Below are positions 1 through 11,900 of a stretch of 45,224 nucleotides of DNA, piece after piece. A program made the position numbers and the translations under genes. This stretch comes from Gymnopus androsaceus JB14 (taxonomy: Eukaryota; Basidiomycota; Agaricomycetes; Agaricales; Omphalotaceae). The DNA is taken from NCBI GenBank assembly GCA_009733575.1, contig ML769831.1:1-45224 (forward strand), written 5' to 3'. The first letter of the stretch is position 1. Each line of letters starts with the position of its first letter. The notes below the pieces were generated by a model. It was not told the origin of the DNA, did not search any database, and saw nothing but the letters and a program-made list of their open reading frames with translations.

Positions 1-1
1 A

Positions 2-3000
2 GAATTAGAGCCAGCTCCCGCTTCCCAATCTCCTGCATCACCCCCGGTAGAGCCAGAGCTAACTTCCCACTCTCAAGCTCCTCCTGGACCTGCTGCGTCT
101 TCCGAACCTCCGCCTTGTCCACACCACGAGGTCATCGAAACCCAGGATCAGGTAGAGATTGAACGCCTTGAAGTTGAGCGACTTCGGGAGCTGCAAACGC
201 ACGATGCTATTAAGCATCGTATAGGATTGGCCGATACGGTCACTCGCATTGCCGGTGACTATCTAGTCAAGGCCAGAGCCGAGTATCCTGGCGTTTCCCA
301 ACTCATCGAAGAGAGATTCTGGTCTGAAGTAGAAGCTCTGGCACGGGTTACCGAGGACAAAGCTCTGATCGAAGGTTTCCCTGTTATCGCTGCTATTTAT
401 GAGCAAGGGGATTATCCAGACCTCGAGATTGGGACTATGCAGCTGGCAATGTGGGCATACATTACGGATATGGAAGGTTACAAGGCCACGGAAAAGCACA
501 CTGTTGAGCTTCTGCGGTGCCTTGTGATGCCCAATGCACAAGAGATCCCTTCGCTCGAATATCGGAAACGATTCGGCAGCGATAATCATCTTGAGATCCT
601 TCTTGAGAAGTCCCAGCATCTCCCAGAGGATTACGATGAGGCAAGGGAGCTGAGAAAGCACGTGGAAACTCAGCAGGCATTGCTTTCGCGCCACCTTGAA
701 CACAAGGAAGCAGTTGTTTGGTATCTGGACGAGTGCGACCGACGCTATCGTGAGGCACTTACGCAATGTCAAGAGGAGCGTGAACGACGTGAACGACAGC
801 TTCTCGAGGAAAAACACCGCATCGAAGAAGCACGCCGTATCGAGGCAAAACGTCGCATCGAGGAAAAACGCCGTCTCAGAGAAGTAGAAGCACGCCGTCT
901 CGAAGAAGAATATCGAATCGAGCTCGGACGTCGCCTCGAGCAAGAAGCTGCTGAAGTAGAGCATCGTGCACAGGAGCGTCTTGAGCAGGAGCGTGTTGAA
1001 CGGGAGGAACGCCGGGAGCAAGGACGTCTCCGCAAGGAACGGGAGCGTATTGATAAGGAGCAACAGCTGGAGGAGGAACGTCTTCAAAAGGAGAGATCAG
1101 TGCTGGAGGAACCAGAAGGGAGCCGTCCGAACAAGCGTCGCCGTCAGGAGCAAGAGGACGAAGTAGATGATTCACTCTTTGGAGAATTCGATCCTTTTGG
1201 TTCTTCTAACGCAGGCGATGTGGGAGATGGTGCTATCTTTGGCAACAGTGACGAGGAAGAACTTTCTGTTCATCATCGTTCGTCGAAGCGTTCGCGCCAG
1301 AGTCGCCAAATCGTTGAAAGCAGCAGCGAGGACGAGCAGGACGATGCAGATAAGGGGAAGGGGAAGGCAAAACCGAAACCCAACTTGAAGGGGAAGGGGA
1401 AGGTGAAGGTGAAAGCGAAAGCGGGCAAGGGAGGAAGAGTGCCCGACGCGTCCGATGATGACGACAAAGAAGACGAAGACGGAGACGGAGACGGAGACGA
1501 AGACGAAGACGACGAAGACCCTCTGAAGGCCAAAGGCCCTCTTCCCAAATCCGTCAAGAGTGATATTGACACTGCGCATGCCAAGTTCAAGGCTGAAATG
1601 GCGGCAATCGCTCATAAAGCTGGTCGTGATTTGAAGAGCGTCTACAACTACCTTGAAGCAGACGACCGTATCCCTAGGGCCGTCAATTATTTCAATATCT
1701 TCCAGATATGGTATGGAGTACACGGCGAGAAGCGTCGTACGTCTGGTGGTACGTTGATTGCCTCGCGTGTGAGATATAGAACTTACTTTATCTTTTCGCA
1801 GTCACTTCTTCGGAATGGACGAAAGTGGTGACAGCAGAGTTTTACGCCTTCCTGCGCGACAAGCTCTCTGATGACGAGTTCCACGACAACGGAGCTCGTC
1901 GACTTGCGCTCAAGGAGCAAATTGAGTGGTACGAAGGTCATATGGAGGATTTGATTGAGGAAAAGAAGAAGGGCAAGATGAACTTGACGATGCGCAAGAT
2001 TATGCGCCCCTTCATAAGCATGGTAAGCATTTACCGTCGTTGTCTATTATAGGTACTAATGAACGAGTAGGCCGAAAAGATACACCTGGAAACTGGATAT
2101 CATATTGGGGGCTACGCTCTCCATGAGGATCATGAAGCTCTGACCTGGGTCGCCACGACGGATCTCGAAAACATTCGCAAAACTAAAAGCACTCAGATGT
2201 ATGCGCAGGCTGCTGACCTGCATGCTTTAATTCGGTAAGTCGTTGTGTATCTGGATGAGGTCTATGGTACTCACGCTGAGAAAGCACGCAACGTATGAAA
2301 TCTCGTGAAATGGAGGCTGATTTGGCCAAGCTTTACTGGGATCTTCCGAAGCCTAAAGGTAAGTCCACGCGGGACCATCACCGAATGCTTTTACCGAAGA
2401 TCATGGCTTTCGACGCGAGTAAGAGATCTTATGTACTTCGTTTGATTCACAGTTGTTGATATAGCTGCTAGATCGTCTTGTTGGCTATGGGAGCAATGTG
2501 GACTTGGATTTCAGGGATCCCAACAAGCTACAGCTTACACAGTTCGTCAAGAACGCATGGCGAATGCACGTTCGAATTATCAACTGGCCTGTCAACGTCC
2601 CCTTCTTCAAATGTGGAGTTGAAGGGACTGACGGTTTCCTACCCGGGTTCAAGTTAATCCATGATATCAAGGCCGAGGACCTTGCATTGATTTGCGACAA
2701 TCGTATTCAAGCACTGCTTGCGGAAGCGCAAGGTAAAACAATCGATGATGCTAAGCTTTGCGTCGAGATGGTATGTTGGGATGAAGGTAAGTTTTGCCGA
2801 TTGCTACAATATCATTTCTGACCTGCCATCGCTTACAGATGAGATCGAGTTACCCCTCAAGGAGCAGTGCGATGTAGCATTAGTTACGGACACCAATGGG
2901 AACATTGTCGTCGCAGTATCTCATTCGGAGGACTACCGCGAAGAAGTGGACGCAGAGGCAACTTTGTGGGGTGACGGTCCTCCAGATCCTTCAGTTCGCC

Positions 3001-3305
3001 GCCGGGCTTCTCTACCTTCACCGTCTTCTGGTCCCAAACGTGCTTACAAGCATTCTGCAGCTCCTTCATCGTCACGTGAACATTCTTCTTCCCCATCTAC
3101 GTCACGACAGCTACCCCGCTCTGTTTCGCCGGCGAGACCATCTGCACCGGGACCTTCACGAGCACCTGCTAAAACTCGAAGGGCGCTCTCGCCTGAGACA
3201 GAGGAAAGTGGGCATCCGAGGAAAAAGGCCAAGTATTCCAATTCGACGAAGAACAAGCGCAGTACACTAAAGGACAAGCTAAAGAATCGAATTCCGCGTA
3301 GTTGA
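2..3305 (+). CDS. Lineage-specific coiled-coil accessory protein of element A, 5' end outside window
   Basis: The frame is open from base 2, so the true start lies upstream. Six exons fit GT-AG introns with consistent phase: 2-1766, 1802-2022, 2071-2234, 2285-2418, 2472-2786, 2839-3305. No internal stop remains after splicing. In order the protein shows a Pro/Ser-rich start, a helical region, a long Arg/Glu coiled coil (about bases 750-1110), acidic and Lys/Gly-rich low-complexity segments (about 1330-1530), then a conserved-looking core with SVYNYL, an FNIFQIWYG stretch and a RIINWPVNVP motif, and a Ser/Pro-rich basic tail. I recognise it as a multicopy agaricomycete family of unknown function. 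The charged tails suggest a nuclear protein, which is inference. It runs toward the element A terminus at 4547, as the related gene in element B runs toward its own terminus. The first intron (35 bases) is short, so that junction is less certain. Confidence 0.75.
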
Positions 3306-3596
3306 GCGGCCGTGTGGTATATTTTGGATGTATTTAGGACCCCCTCTTCGTGATGTCTTTACCAGGCTGTAATTGATTGTATATCAGTCTTGTATTGCTG
3401 TAGATGTTGTTTTTTTTGGCTTTGTATATATATAGAATTATGTTTTATAGTATGCGATTTTGTAGCTCATTAAGTTTTTATGTATGTTCAATATGGTTGT
3501 TATACTTATGCCTACTTATGCTTTAGAATATGTGTATGCATTTATTTTATGCCTCTTAAGACATTTAGCTGTGAGATTTCTTGGGTGATTGGAACT

Positions 3597-3938
3597 GGGC
3601 ATCCCAAGGACATGGTAACTTGGGCAGCCCCAGGACATGGTAGCTTGGGCAGCCCCAGGACATGGTAACTTGGGCAGCCCCAAGACATGGTAGCTTGGGC
3701 AGCCCCAGGACATGGTAGCTTGGGCAGCCCCAGGACATGGTAGCTTGGGCAGCCCCAGGACATGGTAACTTGGGCAGCCCCAAGACATGGTAGCTTGGGC
3801 AGCCCCAGGACATGGTAGCTTGGGCAGCCCCAGGACATGGTAACTTGGGCAGCCCCAAGATGTGGTGACTTGGGCATCCCCAGGACATGGTAGCTTGGGC
3901 AGCCCCAGGACATGGTGACTTGGGCATCCCCAGGACAT
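3597..3938. repeat. 25-base minisatellite, about 13 units (subterminal repeats of element A)
   Basis: About thirteen tandem 25-base units, consensus near CATGGTAGCTTGGGCAGCCC followed by CAGGA. Each contains the short palindrome GGGCAGCCC, with AACTT/AGCTT and GCAGC/GCATC variants. Long open frames across it are by-products of the repeat period. Its place just inside the element A terminus matches the GGGTAGCTACCC iterons of element B, so transposase-binding repeats are the best guess. Slippage-grown satellite DNA without function is the alternative. Confidence 0.85.
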
Positions 3939-4337
3939 ACTCGCTATGATCAAAAGTGAACATAATTCTGATAAAAATGCTACAATAACTCCATGTTTTT
4001 GTTGGTTAGACTTGTCAGCATGAAGATACATCCTGTAGGAGAATGGTTTTGTCAGATTCAGACAGCTGTACTCTGAAAAAGACCTCATGGAAGCTGTCAA
4101 AAATGCCCTAATTTGCAACTAATTTGAGGGGGAAACTATGATTTCTTAGGTTTTTCCACATTTGACTACAGATTTAAAGGCCCTCAGTACACTTTTGTGA
4201 CATTTTTTATCTGGAGGGTCTGCAGGACATACTAAGCTCTTATATGAGCTCCTTAGACCCAGGGAGAAGTACTGGAATACACCTAATTTTTCCATGTATA
4301 TAAAATTACGCTCAGTTTTGATCATAGCAAGTAGTAA
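3939..4337. other. Spacer between the two minisatellite clusters
   Basis: AT-leaning DNA with no convincing gene. The phrase GATCAAAA / TTTTGATCATAGC occurs near both edges (about 3947 and 4315) in opposite orientation, so the spacer may itself be a degenerate inverted repeat. Confidence 0.4.
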
Positions 4338-4400
4338 CCTGGGCATCCCCAGGACATGGTAACTTGGGCATCCCCAGGACATAGTAACTTGGGCATCCCA
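4338..4400. repeat. Second minisatellite cluster, about 2.5 units
   Basis: The same 25-base unit as at 3597-3938, in the GGGCATCCCCAGGACATGGT variant. It lies directly inside the element A terminus and is followed by degenerate GGGC/GCCC palindromes up to about 4480. Confidence 0.75.
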
Positions 4401-4482
4401 GTCAGGACCCCAGATACCTGGACAGCCCAGGTTGGGCTTCCCAATGGATCTTGGGCTGGGATGTCCCAGGTATCTGACCCCT

Positions 4483-4547
4483 CTTAGGGCCAACCTAGGC
4501 TGGGATAGTTAAGCCTAAGTAGGGACTTTTAGTAGGTGACTGAAGTG
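4483..4547 (-). repeat. Terminal inverted repeat end of element A
   Basis: Read on the minus strand it begins CACTTCAGTCACCTACTAAA, then CCTACTTAGGCTTAAC and, about 20 bases on, CCTAAGAGGGG. The end at 41750 shares nearly the whole 65-base layout, and the element B TIR shares CACTTCAG, CACCTAC and CCTACTTAGG. The outer boundary is set at the last matching base, 4547. The adjacent octamer is TGGTCCAG; its partner copy is outside the window. Confidence 0.7.
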
Positions 4548-5214
4548 TGGTCCAGTAAGGTGAATTTTAGAAGTTGGAACCCTATAAGTAAGTACTGTAT
4601 AGTTTCAAATTAAGTTCACTAAATGTTATGTGTTACACCTTTGACCTATTCAGTTCAGAGTTCAGCCACTGCCAGGTGGCATTATGGACTTAAACTCAGT
4701 TCAATTTATAGTGGCTGGCATAGCTGGTGACCAAATTTTGCCTATAAGCACTCAAAAATGAGTGCTCAGAGGCCAATGTTATGCATTACAAAGATAGGAA
4801 TCATGCCAGTTCAGTACACATTACTGAACATAAATTCAAAACAATACAGTATGCTGTGTTGTTTTGAGTAGGAGCTGACATTACACATGAAGCAGGATGT
4901 GAACTTCACAATTTCTATGATCTTAATGTATTGTCAGGCCCAGTGAACCAATGAAATTCCACTTTTGGTTGTCTAATCTGAAGCAGTGTACTGGCAGGTC
5001 CAAGCTGTAATGCATCACTATGGGTGAACTTTCACTCAAAATGATACATAACCATGAAAGGGCTTGAAATGTAAGGCTCAGGTACCCAGTACCACAATAG
5101 TAGTGGCAGAATGTGAATAGGCAGTAGTAATTGTCACTTTTCACAATTAAGCAAGGACATAAATATTTGAAAAAACAAAAAGCAAAGTCACATTTCAAAA
5201 TGTGTGACAGGGTT
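4548..5214. other. No recognised gene
   Basis: AT-leaning sequence without a convincing coding frame, intron pattern or repeat that I can assign. It may be host spacer or decayed transposon DNA. Confidence 0.4.
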
Positions 5215-5551
5215 CATCAGGAAAAATGGTCTGGGCCAAGGATGACCCCAGGTCACTTAGGCAGCCTAGGCCACCTAGGAATAATGCAAAAACTTTGGAC
5301 ACCTCAGGTGTCCTAGGCCTCCTAGGCCTCCTAAGCCTCCTAAGCCTCCTAGGAATTCTGAGGGTATCCTCAGGTTGCCTCAGGTTGCCCCAGGATGCCT
5401 CAGGACAGCCCAGGACAGCCCAGGATGGCCCCCAGAATGCCTAGGAGGCCTAGGATACCTGAGGTGTCCAAAGTTTTTGCATTATTCCTAGGTGGCCTAG
5501 GCTGCCTAAGTGACCTGGGGTCATCCTGGGCCCAGACCATTTTTCCTGATG
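5215..5551. repeat. Foldback (MITE-like) palindrome
   Basis: Two arms of about 95-130 bases are near-perfect reverse complements: the left begins CATCAGGAAAAATGGTCTGG and the right ends with its complement. The centre is built from CCTAGG/CCTAAG and CCCAGGA-type short repeats. There is no coding capacity. No clear target duplication was found at the edges, so the insertion mechanism is open. Confidence 0.8.
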
Positions 5552-5632
5552 TTGCTGAATAGCATTTCAAGAGGGCTGTCTGTTAAGGGGGGTTGTTGTC
5601 AAGCAAGGGGGTTGTCATAGAATGATCCTTTT

Positions 5633-6022
5633 CTGTGCATGCTTGACTTTTCTCCCTCTCTTGATCTATCACCAACATGCCTGCTCAACATAAAGCAAAG
5701 ATCAGGCTGCATAATCAGGTATGTTCTTATGTCTGAGCTGAATACCAGTTTGATGAAGAGTGAACATCCATATTCTAATCAGTTGAGAGGGAAGCAAAGT
5801 GGTAATCAGAAGTAAATTGTGAGTGCTATCTCACTCACTATAAATAAACTCATTAAATAAAACATAGAACCTGAATATCACCTCAATCATACTTCTCCCG
5901 GTTCTGGAGAGAGATTCATACTCTGATGTATACTATTACAATCTGGTGCCCACATGAGCACTCTTCCATCTCAAGACTTTCACCTTGGATTGAGTTGCAA
6001 TGATGTGGAGACCTTATTGTGC
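5633..6022 (+). pseudogene. Relic copy of the promoter and first codons of the element B small accessory gene
   Basis: This segment matches 29914-30317 over nearly 400 bases at high identity with small indels, in the same orientation. It includes an ATGCCTGCTCAACAT start with an adjacent GTATGT donor-like site, and a second start region encoding a short peptide like STLPSQDFHLGLSC. Similarity is lost near 6022, after which the frame runs about 30 more codons and stops. It is a fragment of a related KDZ element rather than a gene. Confidence 0.7.
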
Positions 6023-6838
6023 TTAGCCCTAGCTGCTAGATACATACATCAAACAAGGGACATGCTGCATTTTTCAGGATATATCAGCAAGCAGGATACT
6101 ACCTTCCCCTTATAAAATGGTCTTGGGTATGGGTCTACCATACCTGGGTGGGGCCTATTGTCTCCTCACTATCCACCTATCAACCCTGCTACCTGCTCAC
6201 TGTCACTTCCTGCCGCCATCCCACCTTTTGCATCCACATGCATGCGCACATGCCTCATTGATTACATCATCCACACCATCAATCTCCGCATCCCTACACC
6301 ACACCGGCCTCCACACTCTGCCCTTGATGTCCCACACACCGTTACCAACAGGGCTGACAGCCTTTGCTGATCAGCTTGTTGCGATGCTGTGCATACCCTG
6401 GTCACTATTGCAGACAATGAGCATGCTCATTTCCTAAAATGTTGCTAAAAATCCGAAAACAATCATTATAAATCCACAAAAAAAAATACTTTGTCCAACA
6501 TGCTATATTAGACTGGCTTGCTATAATCCTACATGAAATACATCAAGTTCAGCCCACCATGACCCTCCTGACCAATGCACTTCTTCCAATTCCTGCTCCA
6601 TCTCTTAATCATTTCCCCTATCCATTTTGCCTCCCTCCCAGCCACTCTTCCTCTGAATCTTCCCTGTTGGCCAGCAACCAATTGCTATTCATCATCATGC
6701 TATACTCCCTATCCTCTTCCTCCTCAATTCCCATTCAAGTGACATGGCAAAACAATGAAAGCCCGGAGCCACAACCTGGGTGCAATTCGGAATAGGTGCT
6801 GACATGTGAGACAATCATTTTCATTGAAACAACCATCC
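6023..6838. other. No recognised gene
   Basis: C-rich, low-complexity stretches at 6150-6420 and 6550-6790 give short open frames rich in Pro, Ser, Leu and His, without domain-like sequence or introns. I see no supported feature. Confidence 0.4.
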
Positions 6839-7702
6839 CAGCTGTTCAACTACCAGGGCAGCTTTTCTCAAGAAAGTGGTTTTATACTTAAGTAATTCTT
6901 AGAATGTTCCTAAGAATTAAAGTTATCCTGAATTGTAAGCATCAATCATACTTAAGTAAATACTTAAGTATAGGCATAACTAACTCATGCAAAATAATCT
7001 TGAAATGGGTGATTATGAAGTAAAAGTAAAAGTGAAAGTAATAAAGTAAAGTAAAGTAAGTACTACCTATTATCCTCTGCAAACTTTAGTTTAAAGTAAA
7101 ATACCAAATCAGCTGTGTAAGTAATAAAGTAAAGTAAGTTACTCAAAGTATTAGTAAAGTAAAGTAGGTAGCACAGAAGAAAGCCATGAGCAAGGCATAA
7201 GTTTCTAAAGAAAATACTAAGCAGAGAGTATATGAGTCCTACTGAATTGTAGTGGTAGTAAAGTGAGAGTAGATAGGATGAGATGGTAGAGGTAAGAGTT
7301 GAAGAGAGGTGGTATTGATAAGGGCCCATTGGGTCTTTATATATATGTAAGAAAAATCACATGATATTCCAAGAGAACAATAGAAACTGTTCATTGTCTT
7401 GCCAAACTGGCAACAATGGCAAAGTTGTCTATTGTTCCTAACTAGGAAATCTCCACAGCTAGCATATAAAAGGCCCCCCACCTCTGTCCTAGATTTCAGA
7501 GCTCCCTCCTGGCTCCAACCTTCTCCTTTACATTACTTCAACAGTCAACTTCCTTGCTTCTTTACATTACTTAAGAAATGCTTATATTCCTTAAGTATTT
7601 TTCAAGTAAGCATTTCTCTTAGGAAACAATTACAGTTGTCCATGCTATGGTGTTAAAATTTTTTATATACTTACTTACTTACTGGCTTAATTACTTACTA
7701 CC

Positions 7703-7735
<33 letters not shown>

Positions 7736-8001
7736 GATGATAGATACTTACTCAAGTACAATATGTTTCTTTCTTTTTTATCTACTATTTACTTGACACA
7801 GACCAAGAAGTATGATTGCATTTTACTCAATTACTTAGGTAAAAAAATACTTGGAGTTTACTTAAGGAATACTTAGGTGATAAGTGCTAGACAACTAATT
7901 TGTTGCTTTATGCAAACTTAGGTATCACTTAAGTATTACTTGAGTATTACTTAAGTATAAAAAAACTTTCTTAAGAAAAGTTGCCATAGATTTACAGCTG
8001 T
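6839..8001. repeat. Large degenerate foldback of TACTTAAG / AAGTAAAGT repeats
   Basis: The ends are inverted copies: about 6858-6900 (GGCAGCTTTTCTCAAGAAAG, then TATACTTAAGTAAT) mirrors about 7945-7984. CAGCTGT occurs just outside both. Between them lie AAGTAAAGT-type repeats (7018-7170) on one side and CTTACTTACTTA (7670-7740) on the other, which can pair. It has no coding capacity and is probably a non-autonomous TIR or foldback element that has expanded by slippage. Confidence 0.6.
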
Positions 8002-8565
8002 TTAGATGAACCTGTAAGGGAGCATGGGATGAGCCATGCTCTGACAACATTTATGCAGATTGCACTTATATATTGATGTCCAATATCAAACATGAAGAAG
8101 TTATCTTCTGGCTTGAAGAAAGGGCACAAATGGATTGGGGATGAGAGGGAACGACAAAGGAAGAGAATCACCCACAGGCGAGGATAATGTGATGTTGATA
8201 TTGAGCAATGGTGTTGGCTAGATGGACAGAGCAAGTTATCATCACCAAAAAAGTCCCAAAGGCCATCTCTGTGACACCTAGACCCAGTGACATCAATGAT
8301 GATAGCATATGGAGGGAAACTCATCAAAGGGGACAGACTACTTTCGTAAACTGTCTTTACTTCAACTTGCACAGAGAGCAGCAACAGTGAGTGCTATTGT
8401 CCGCTGGCCCCAACTCTGTCCTCCTGTGTATGCCAAATTCCTATCAGAGTCAAGGATTATTGTTCAGTGGTGCTCAATTCGGCCAATAGAAAAGTGCGTT
8501 GAGTAAAAATGGCCGAGCTGGGTGCATAGAGAAAATCACCTGAGGTTAATGAGGTGGATGAGGGT
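8002..8565. other. Left flank of the copia element, no recognised gene
   Basis: Short frames occur on both strands, none with recognisable domains. The last bases (8566-8570, GAAAA) are the left copy of the copia target duplication. Confidence 0.4.
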
Positions 8566-8570
8566 GAAAA

Positions 8571-8863
8571 TGTTAGATATCATGTGATATCAGTAAGTAT
8601 TTCCGATTAGCCAGTTTGCACGGCAAAGCTTAACCGGGACCGGAGTTTATCCTTTACATATGATTATTTCATTGTTTTCTCATGTATTCGGAATTTACAC
8701 ATATACTCCATGTTTCGGCGATCCCTCTTTTCCCTCAGCCTTCATCACTATCACTGTGACTTCTGGCTGAGGTATGTTTCTCTATTTATGCTGTATGCTT
8801 CACTATACTTATACTATACCTATAGCTTAGTATTGTACTGATCTAGTGCTCTGGATTTTAACA
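8571..8863 (+). repeat. 5' LTR of the copia element (293 bases)
   Basis: It starts TGTTAGATATCATGTGATAT and ends in TTTTAACA. Compared with the 3' LTR it carries an extra 54-base block (about 8772-8825) that begins GTATGT and ends TATAG, exactly like a short fungal intron. Confidence 0.95.
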
Positions 8864-8879
8864 GGTTATGGGCCCCGAG
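8864..8879 (+). promoter_or_regulatory. Primer-binding site complementary to the initiator tRNA-Met anticodon arm
   Basis: Directly after the LTR, GGTTATGGGCCCCGAG is complementary to the anticodon stem-loop of a eukaryotic initiator tRNA-Met (…GGGC[T/C]CATAACC…) rather than to its 3' CCA end. Copia of Drosophila and some related elements are known to prime from such an internally cleaved half tRNA. The match is by eye. Confidence 0.6.
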
Positions 8880-8975
8880 TCCACCTAATAATCAAAGCCA
8901 ATTACAGTCACTAGTGAACTGGAATCTTTTCATTTCTTCCTCATTATTATCGAACTCTCATATCATCACTGAACC

Positions 8976-11900
8976 ATGGGTACTCCTGTTACTGCTGCTA
9001 CACAGACTGCACCTACTCAGACTGCTACTGCTCCTACTGCTCCTACTGCTCCTCCTGCTACTCATTCTCTGCTCCCTGCCACTTGGGTGATACTGAGTGG
9101 CGGTGATACACCGATTTTTCAGCTAAGGCTAGAACTGCGCAGAACTGATAATCCTAAGTTCTGTTTGTAACAAAACACGGTCAATAAGAGAACTATAGTG
9201 AGCCCAACCTGATAGTTGAAATCCATTGAGGGCATATTGTACCCAAGAGGTTGCAGAGTAACAGTACACGTAATGGTATCATACTTAACTTTGTGAATGC
9301 GCCTCAATCAAAGTCCTATGCGCGGTATGGTGTAGCAAGGCAAGCTTGTTGGATAACAAGTTGCTGACTGAGGCAGATAAATGAGCCCACATACAAGCTG
9401 TACTAGGCTAGGTCATCGAAGGATATACCCAAGGGATCAAAGTCTTAAACCAAGGCATTGCTTCCGTGATCAGCTCACCGAGGAGTCTTCACAACACTCA
9501 ATTGTATCAAACAAAGCAAGATGGACCAAGATGGGAAAGTGCCTTAAATAGCGCCCCCAGAAGTTGACGCTTGTTGGCACAAAAGTGCCTAGGCAAATTG
9601 TCACTGCAAGCCAATGCAGCCACATGACCAAACTTGCTGTAGCTACTTCAGGAGCATGGAACAACCAGGAAGGATCTCTATCCGAGCCTTAGCGTTTTCC
9701 CAAGATCCATATGCTACCAAGCATCTAGACTCGAGGCCGCATGGAACTAGGGATAATAACTAGTCTCCCATTGGCAAGGAAAAACATAGAATACTTCCGA
9801 GGGCTGTTCTGCTAAAGGAACTGGTGAGCTTTGTAAAAAGGCAAATGACTAAAGTCAATTCGGACCAAAAACCCAAAAGTTGACCTCATCGAGGAAGACA
9901 AATGAACAAGGCAGAGAAACAATGAGGCAAAACCATAGTACACACACATATATGGACATTATTTTATCTTTTCCTCTTTACTTATTCTGTTTCACTTTAT
10001 CTTGCTCAGTTTCTCTCATTTCCCTATTTATTATATCTTGCTCCATATATAAGGTAGCTACTCTATCTCGGAATAACAAGTTAGACTTGATACCTGAAAC
10101 ACAGTTCTATCTTAGGACCTGTATAGTATTTGGCATCCGCAGGTGGATAAGATTGGTCTATACAACCTTTGAAACAGGTGGCCTTCTTGTAACCTCAATA
10201 ATACTGAGGCAATTCAATCTACTTCCCAGTTATTAAGTCGAGTGTTCCTGGTTTTCATCTCGGAGGGAAGTCACATCAGTCTTAGGACTGCAGGTGGAGC
10301 CTAATGTGCACATCTTGCTGAGCCCGTTGTTGATTAGGAAAGGTCTTGGACCCAAGTGTTGGCTTGGTGTAGTTTTAGGGAGGAAGCTCCTCGGAGTGTT
10401 ACCTAGCTTACCAACTTGTTTACCTCTTGCCCGCTCTTCACTGAGTGTGTTAAAAATGCCTACTCAAGTGACTTGTGCAGCGGTTGTATAAGCTTGTTAG
10501 GTAACTCACAGGATCACCTGAGAGTTGGAGTATCATTGCGCAGCGATGTAAAGGCTCCTGATTCACGCTAAGTCATTTGTTGAGTCAGCGTACTTGACCC
10601 GTGCTTGGGTGTTTCATCTCGGATATGCAAAGTTGTTTGTTGAGTCGGTGTACTTGACCTGTGCTTTGGTGTTTGCTTTTCCCCCTTGATTAGTTCAGTG
10701 CATTGTCATACATTAGTTGACTTTTCACAACCTTCCTCCAATACAAACCTTGTTCATTTGCACTGCCTGTGCCTCTGTCAAGTGCTTTCTTTATGAATCA
10801 AATAGTAGTAGAGGGAACCTTTGACAACCTCCTTCCTTGCATTAATTAAACCTTTTGGATTAAATCTGATTGGGGTGATTGTTGTTTGGTTGGTTTTCAT
10901 ACCTAGCACAAATCTAACTCATCAGCGGTACTGGTCTTTTTCCAAAGGCTGAGCATCAGATGCTTAAAGGAGAGGAGAATTATGCTCCTTGGTCTAACAT
11001 CTTTTTGACTGCAGTCGAGACCATTGGATGCAAGCAGATCTTGTCTGGTGCCATTCCCTGCCCAGATCCAGTTCTACATCCCACTGAATACGGAGTCTGG
11101 TCAGTCATGGATTCTTACATTCGGAACATGCTCAGTCAGTGTATCCAATACTCTATGCTGGGCATGATCCAGGATCTAAACTGTCATGCTGCGTTTAATT
11201 GCCTGGCAGCTACTTTTGGTCCCAAGGGTTCAGGTCTGTTGATGACTTTCTTTTTACGCCTCAACCACCATCTCCCTTTTTTGCATGATTTTGCATCTCT
11301 GTCAAAACACTGCCAGGATTTCGAAACTTCATTGTGGAACATCAGGCAGAGTGGCTATACGGTTGATGAGGGTTTTGCTTCTGCCATTCTTGTCACCACT
11401 CTCCCCAACAATCCTAATACTCCTGGGTCTTGGCACACCTGGATCAGTAATTTTTCATTGACCTCTGCTACCACCATTGCGTCAACTGTTGCACAAATTC
11501 TTGGCTCCTATTGTTCAGCTCACCCTGATGAAAGTGGAGACTCTGGCACATTGAATGTTGATTCAGCTATCACCACCATTGAATGTGCACTACTTGCTAA
11601 AGGGAAGTATTTCTGTTGAAATTGTCTTACCCAAGGTCATACTATTGACTATTGCTGTCAACCTGGTGGTGGTAAGCACAATCCTAATGGTAATCAGGGA
11701 GGTAAAGGCAAGAATAAGGGAAAGAAAAAGGATAAAGATTGAGCCCATGCTGTGGATAGTGGGGGAGGAGGTGGTAACGAGCAACCTACCTCATCAAACT
11801 TTGTAGAATCTGTTTCCAGCACCAATATTATCAATTATTCCATTTACATGGTGACTGACTCTTCTCCAAGTCCAAATTCCCCCCAGCCTATTAATTAGTC

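Larger units (their letters stand above)
1..4547 (+). mobile_element. Element A: right part of a KDZ-like TIR transposon, left end outside window
   Basis: The segment ends at 4547 in a terminal sequence that, read inward on the minus strand, starts CACTTCAGTCACCTACTAAA. This closely matches the ends of elements B (12138, 37300) and C (41750). Inside the terminus lie a palindromic minisatellite and an intact accessory gene of the same apparent family as the one beside the left end of element B. No transposase is visible in this part, and the other end and the target duplication are off-window. Membership in the KDZ group is inferred from the terminus and gene similarity. Confidence 0.5.

Noticed and set aside
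263..1723. Minus-strand open frames opposite the first gene
   Set aside because: They mirror the Arg/Glu coiled coil and acidic repeats of the plus-strand gene, which has proper introns and a continuous frame.
3597..3938. CRISPR array
   Set aside because: Units are contiguous with no unique spacers, and the context is a fungal nuclear transposon.
3516..4118. Long minus-strand open frames with repeated CPSYHVLGLPKLPCPGAAQ
   Set aside because: They arise from a 25-base tandem repeat that is open in several frames. There is no sign of selection or of a conserved protein.
6117..6795. Small protein genes in the C-rich region
   Set aside because: Low-complexity Pro/Ser/Leu frames without introns, domains or similarity to anything else in the window.
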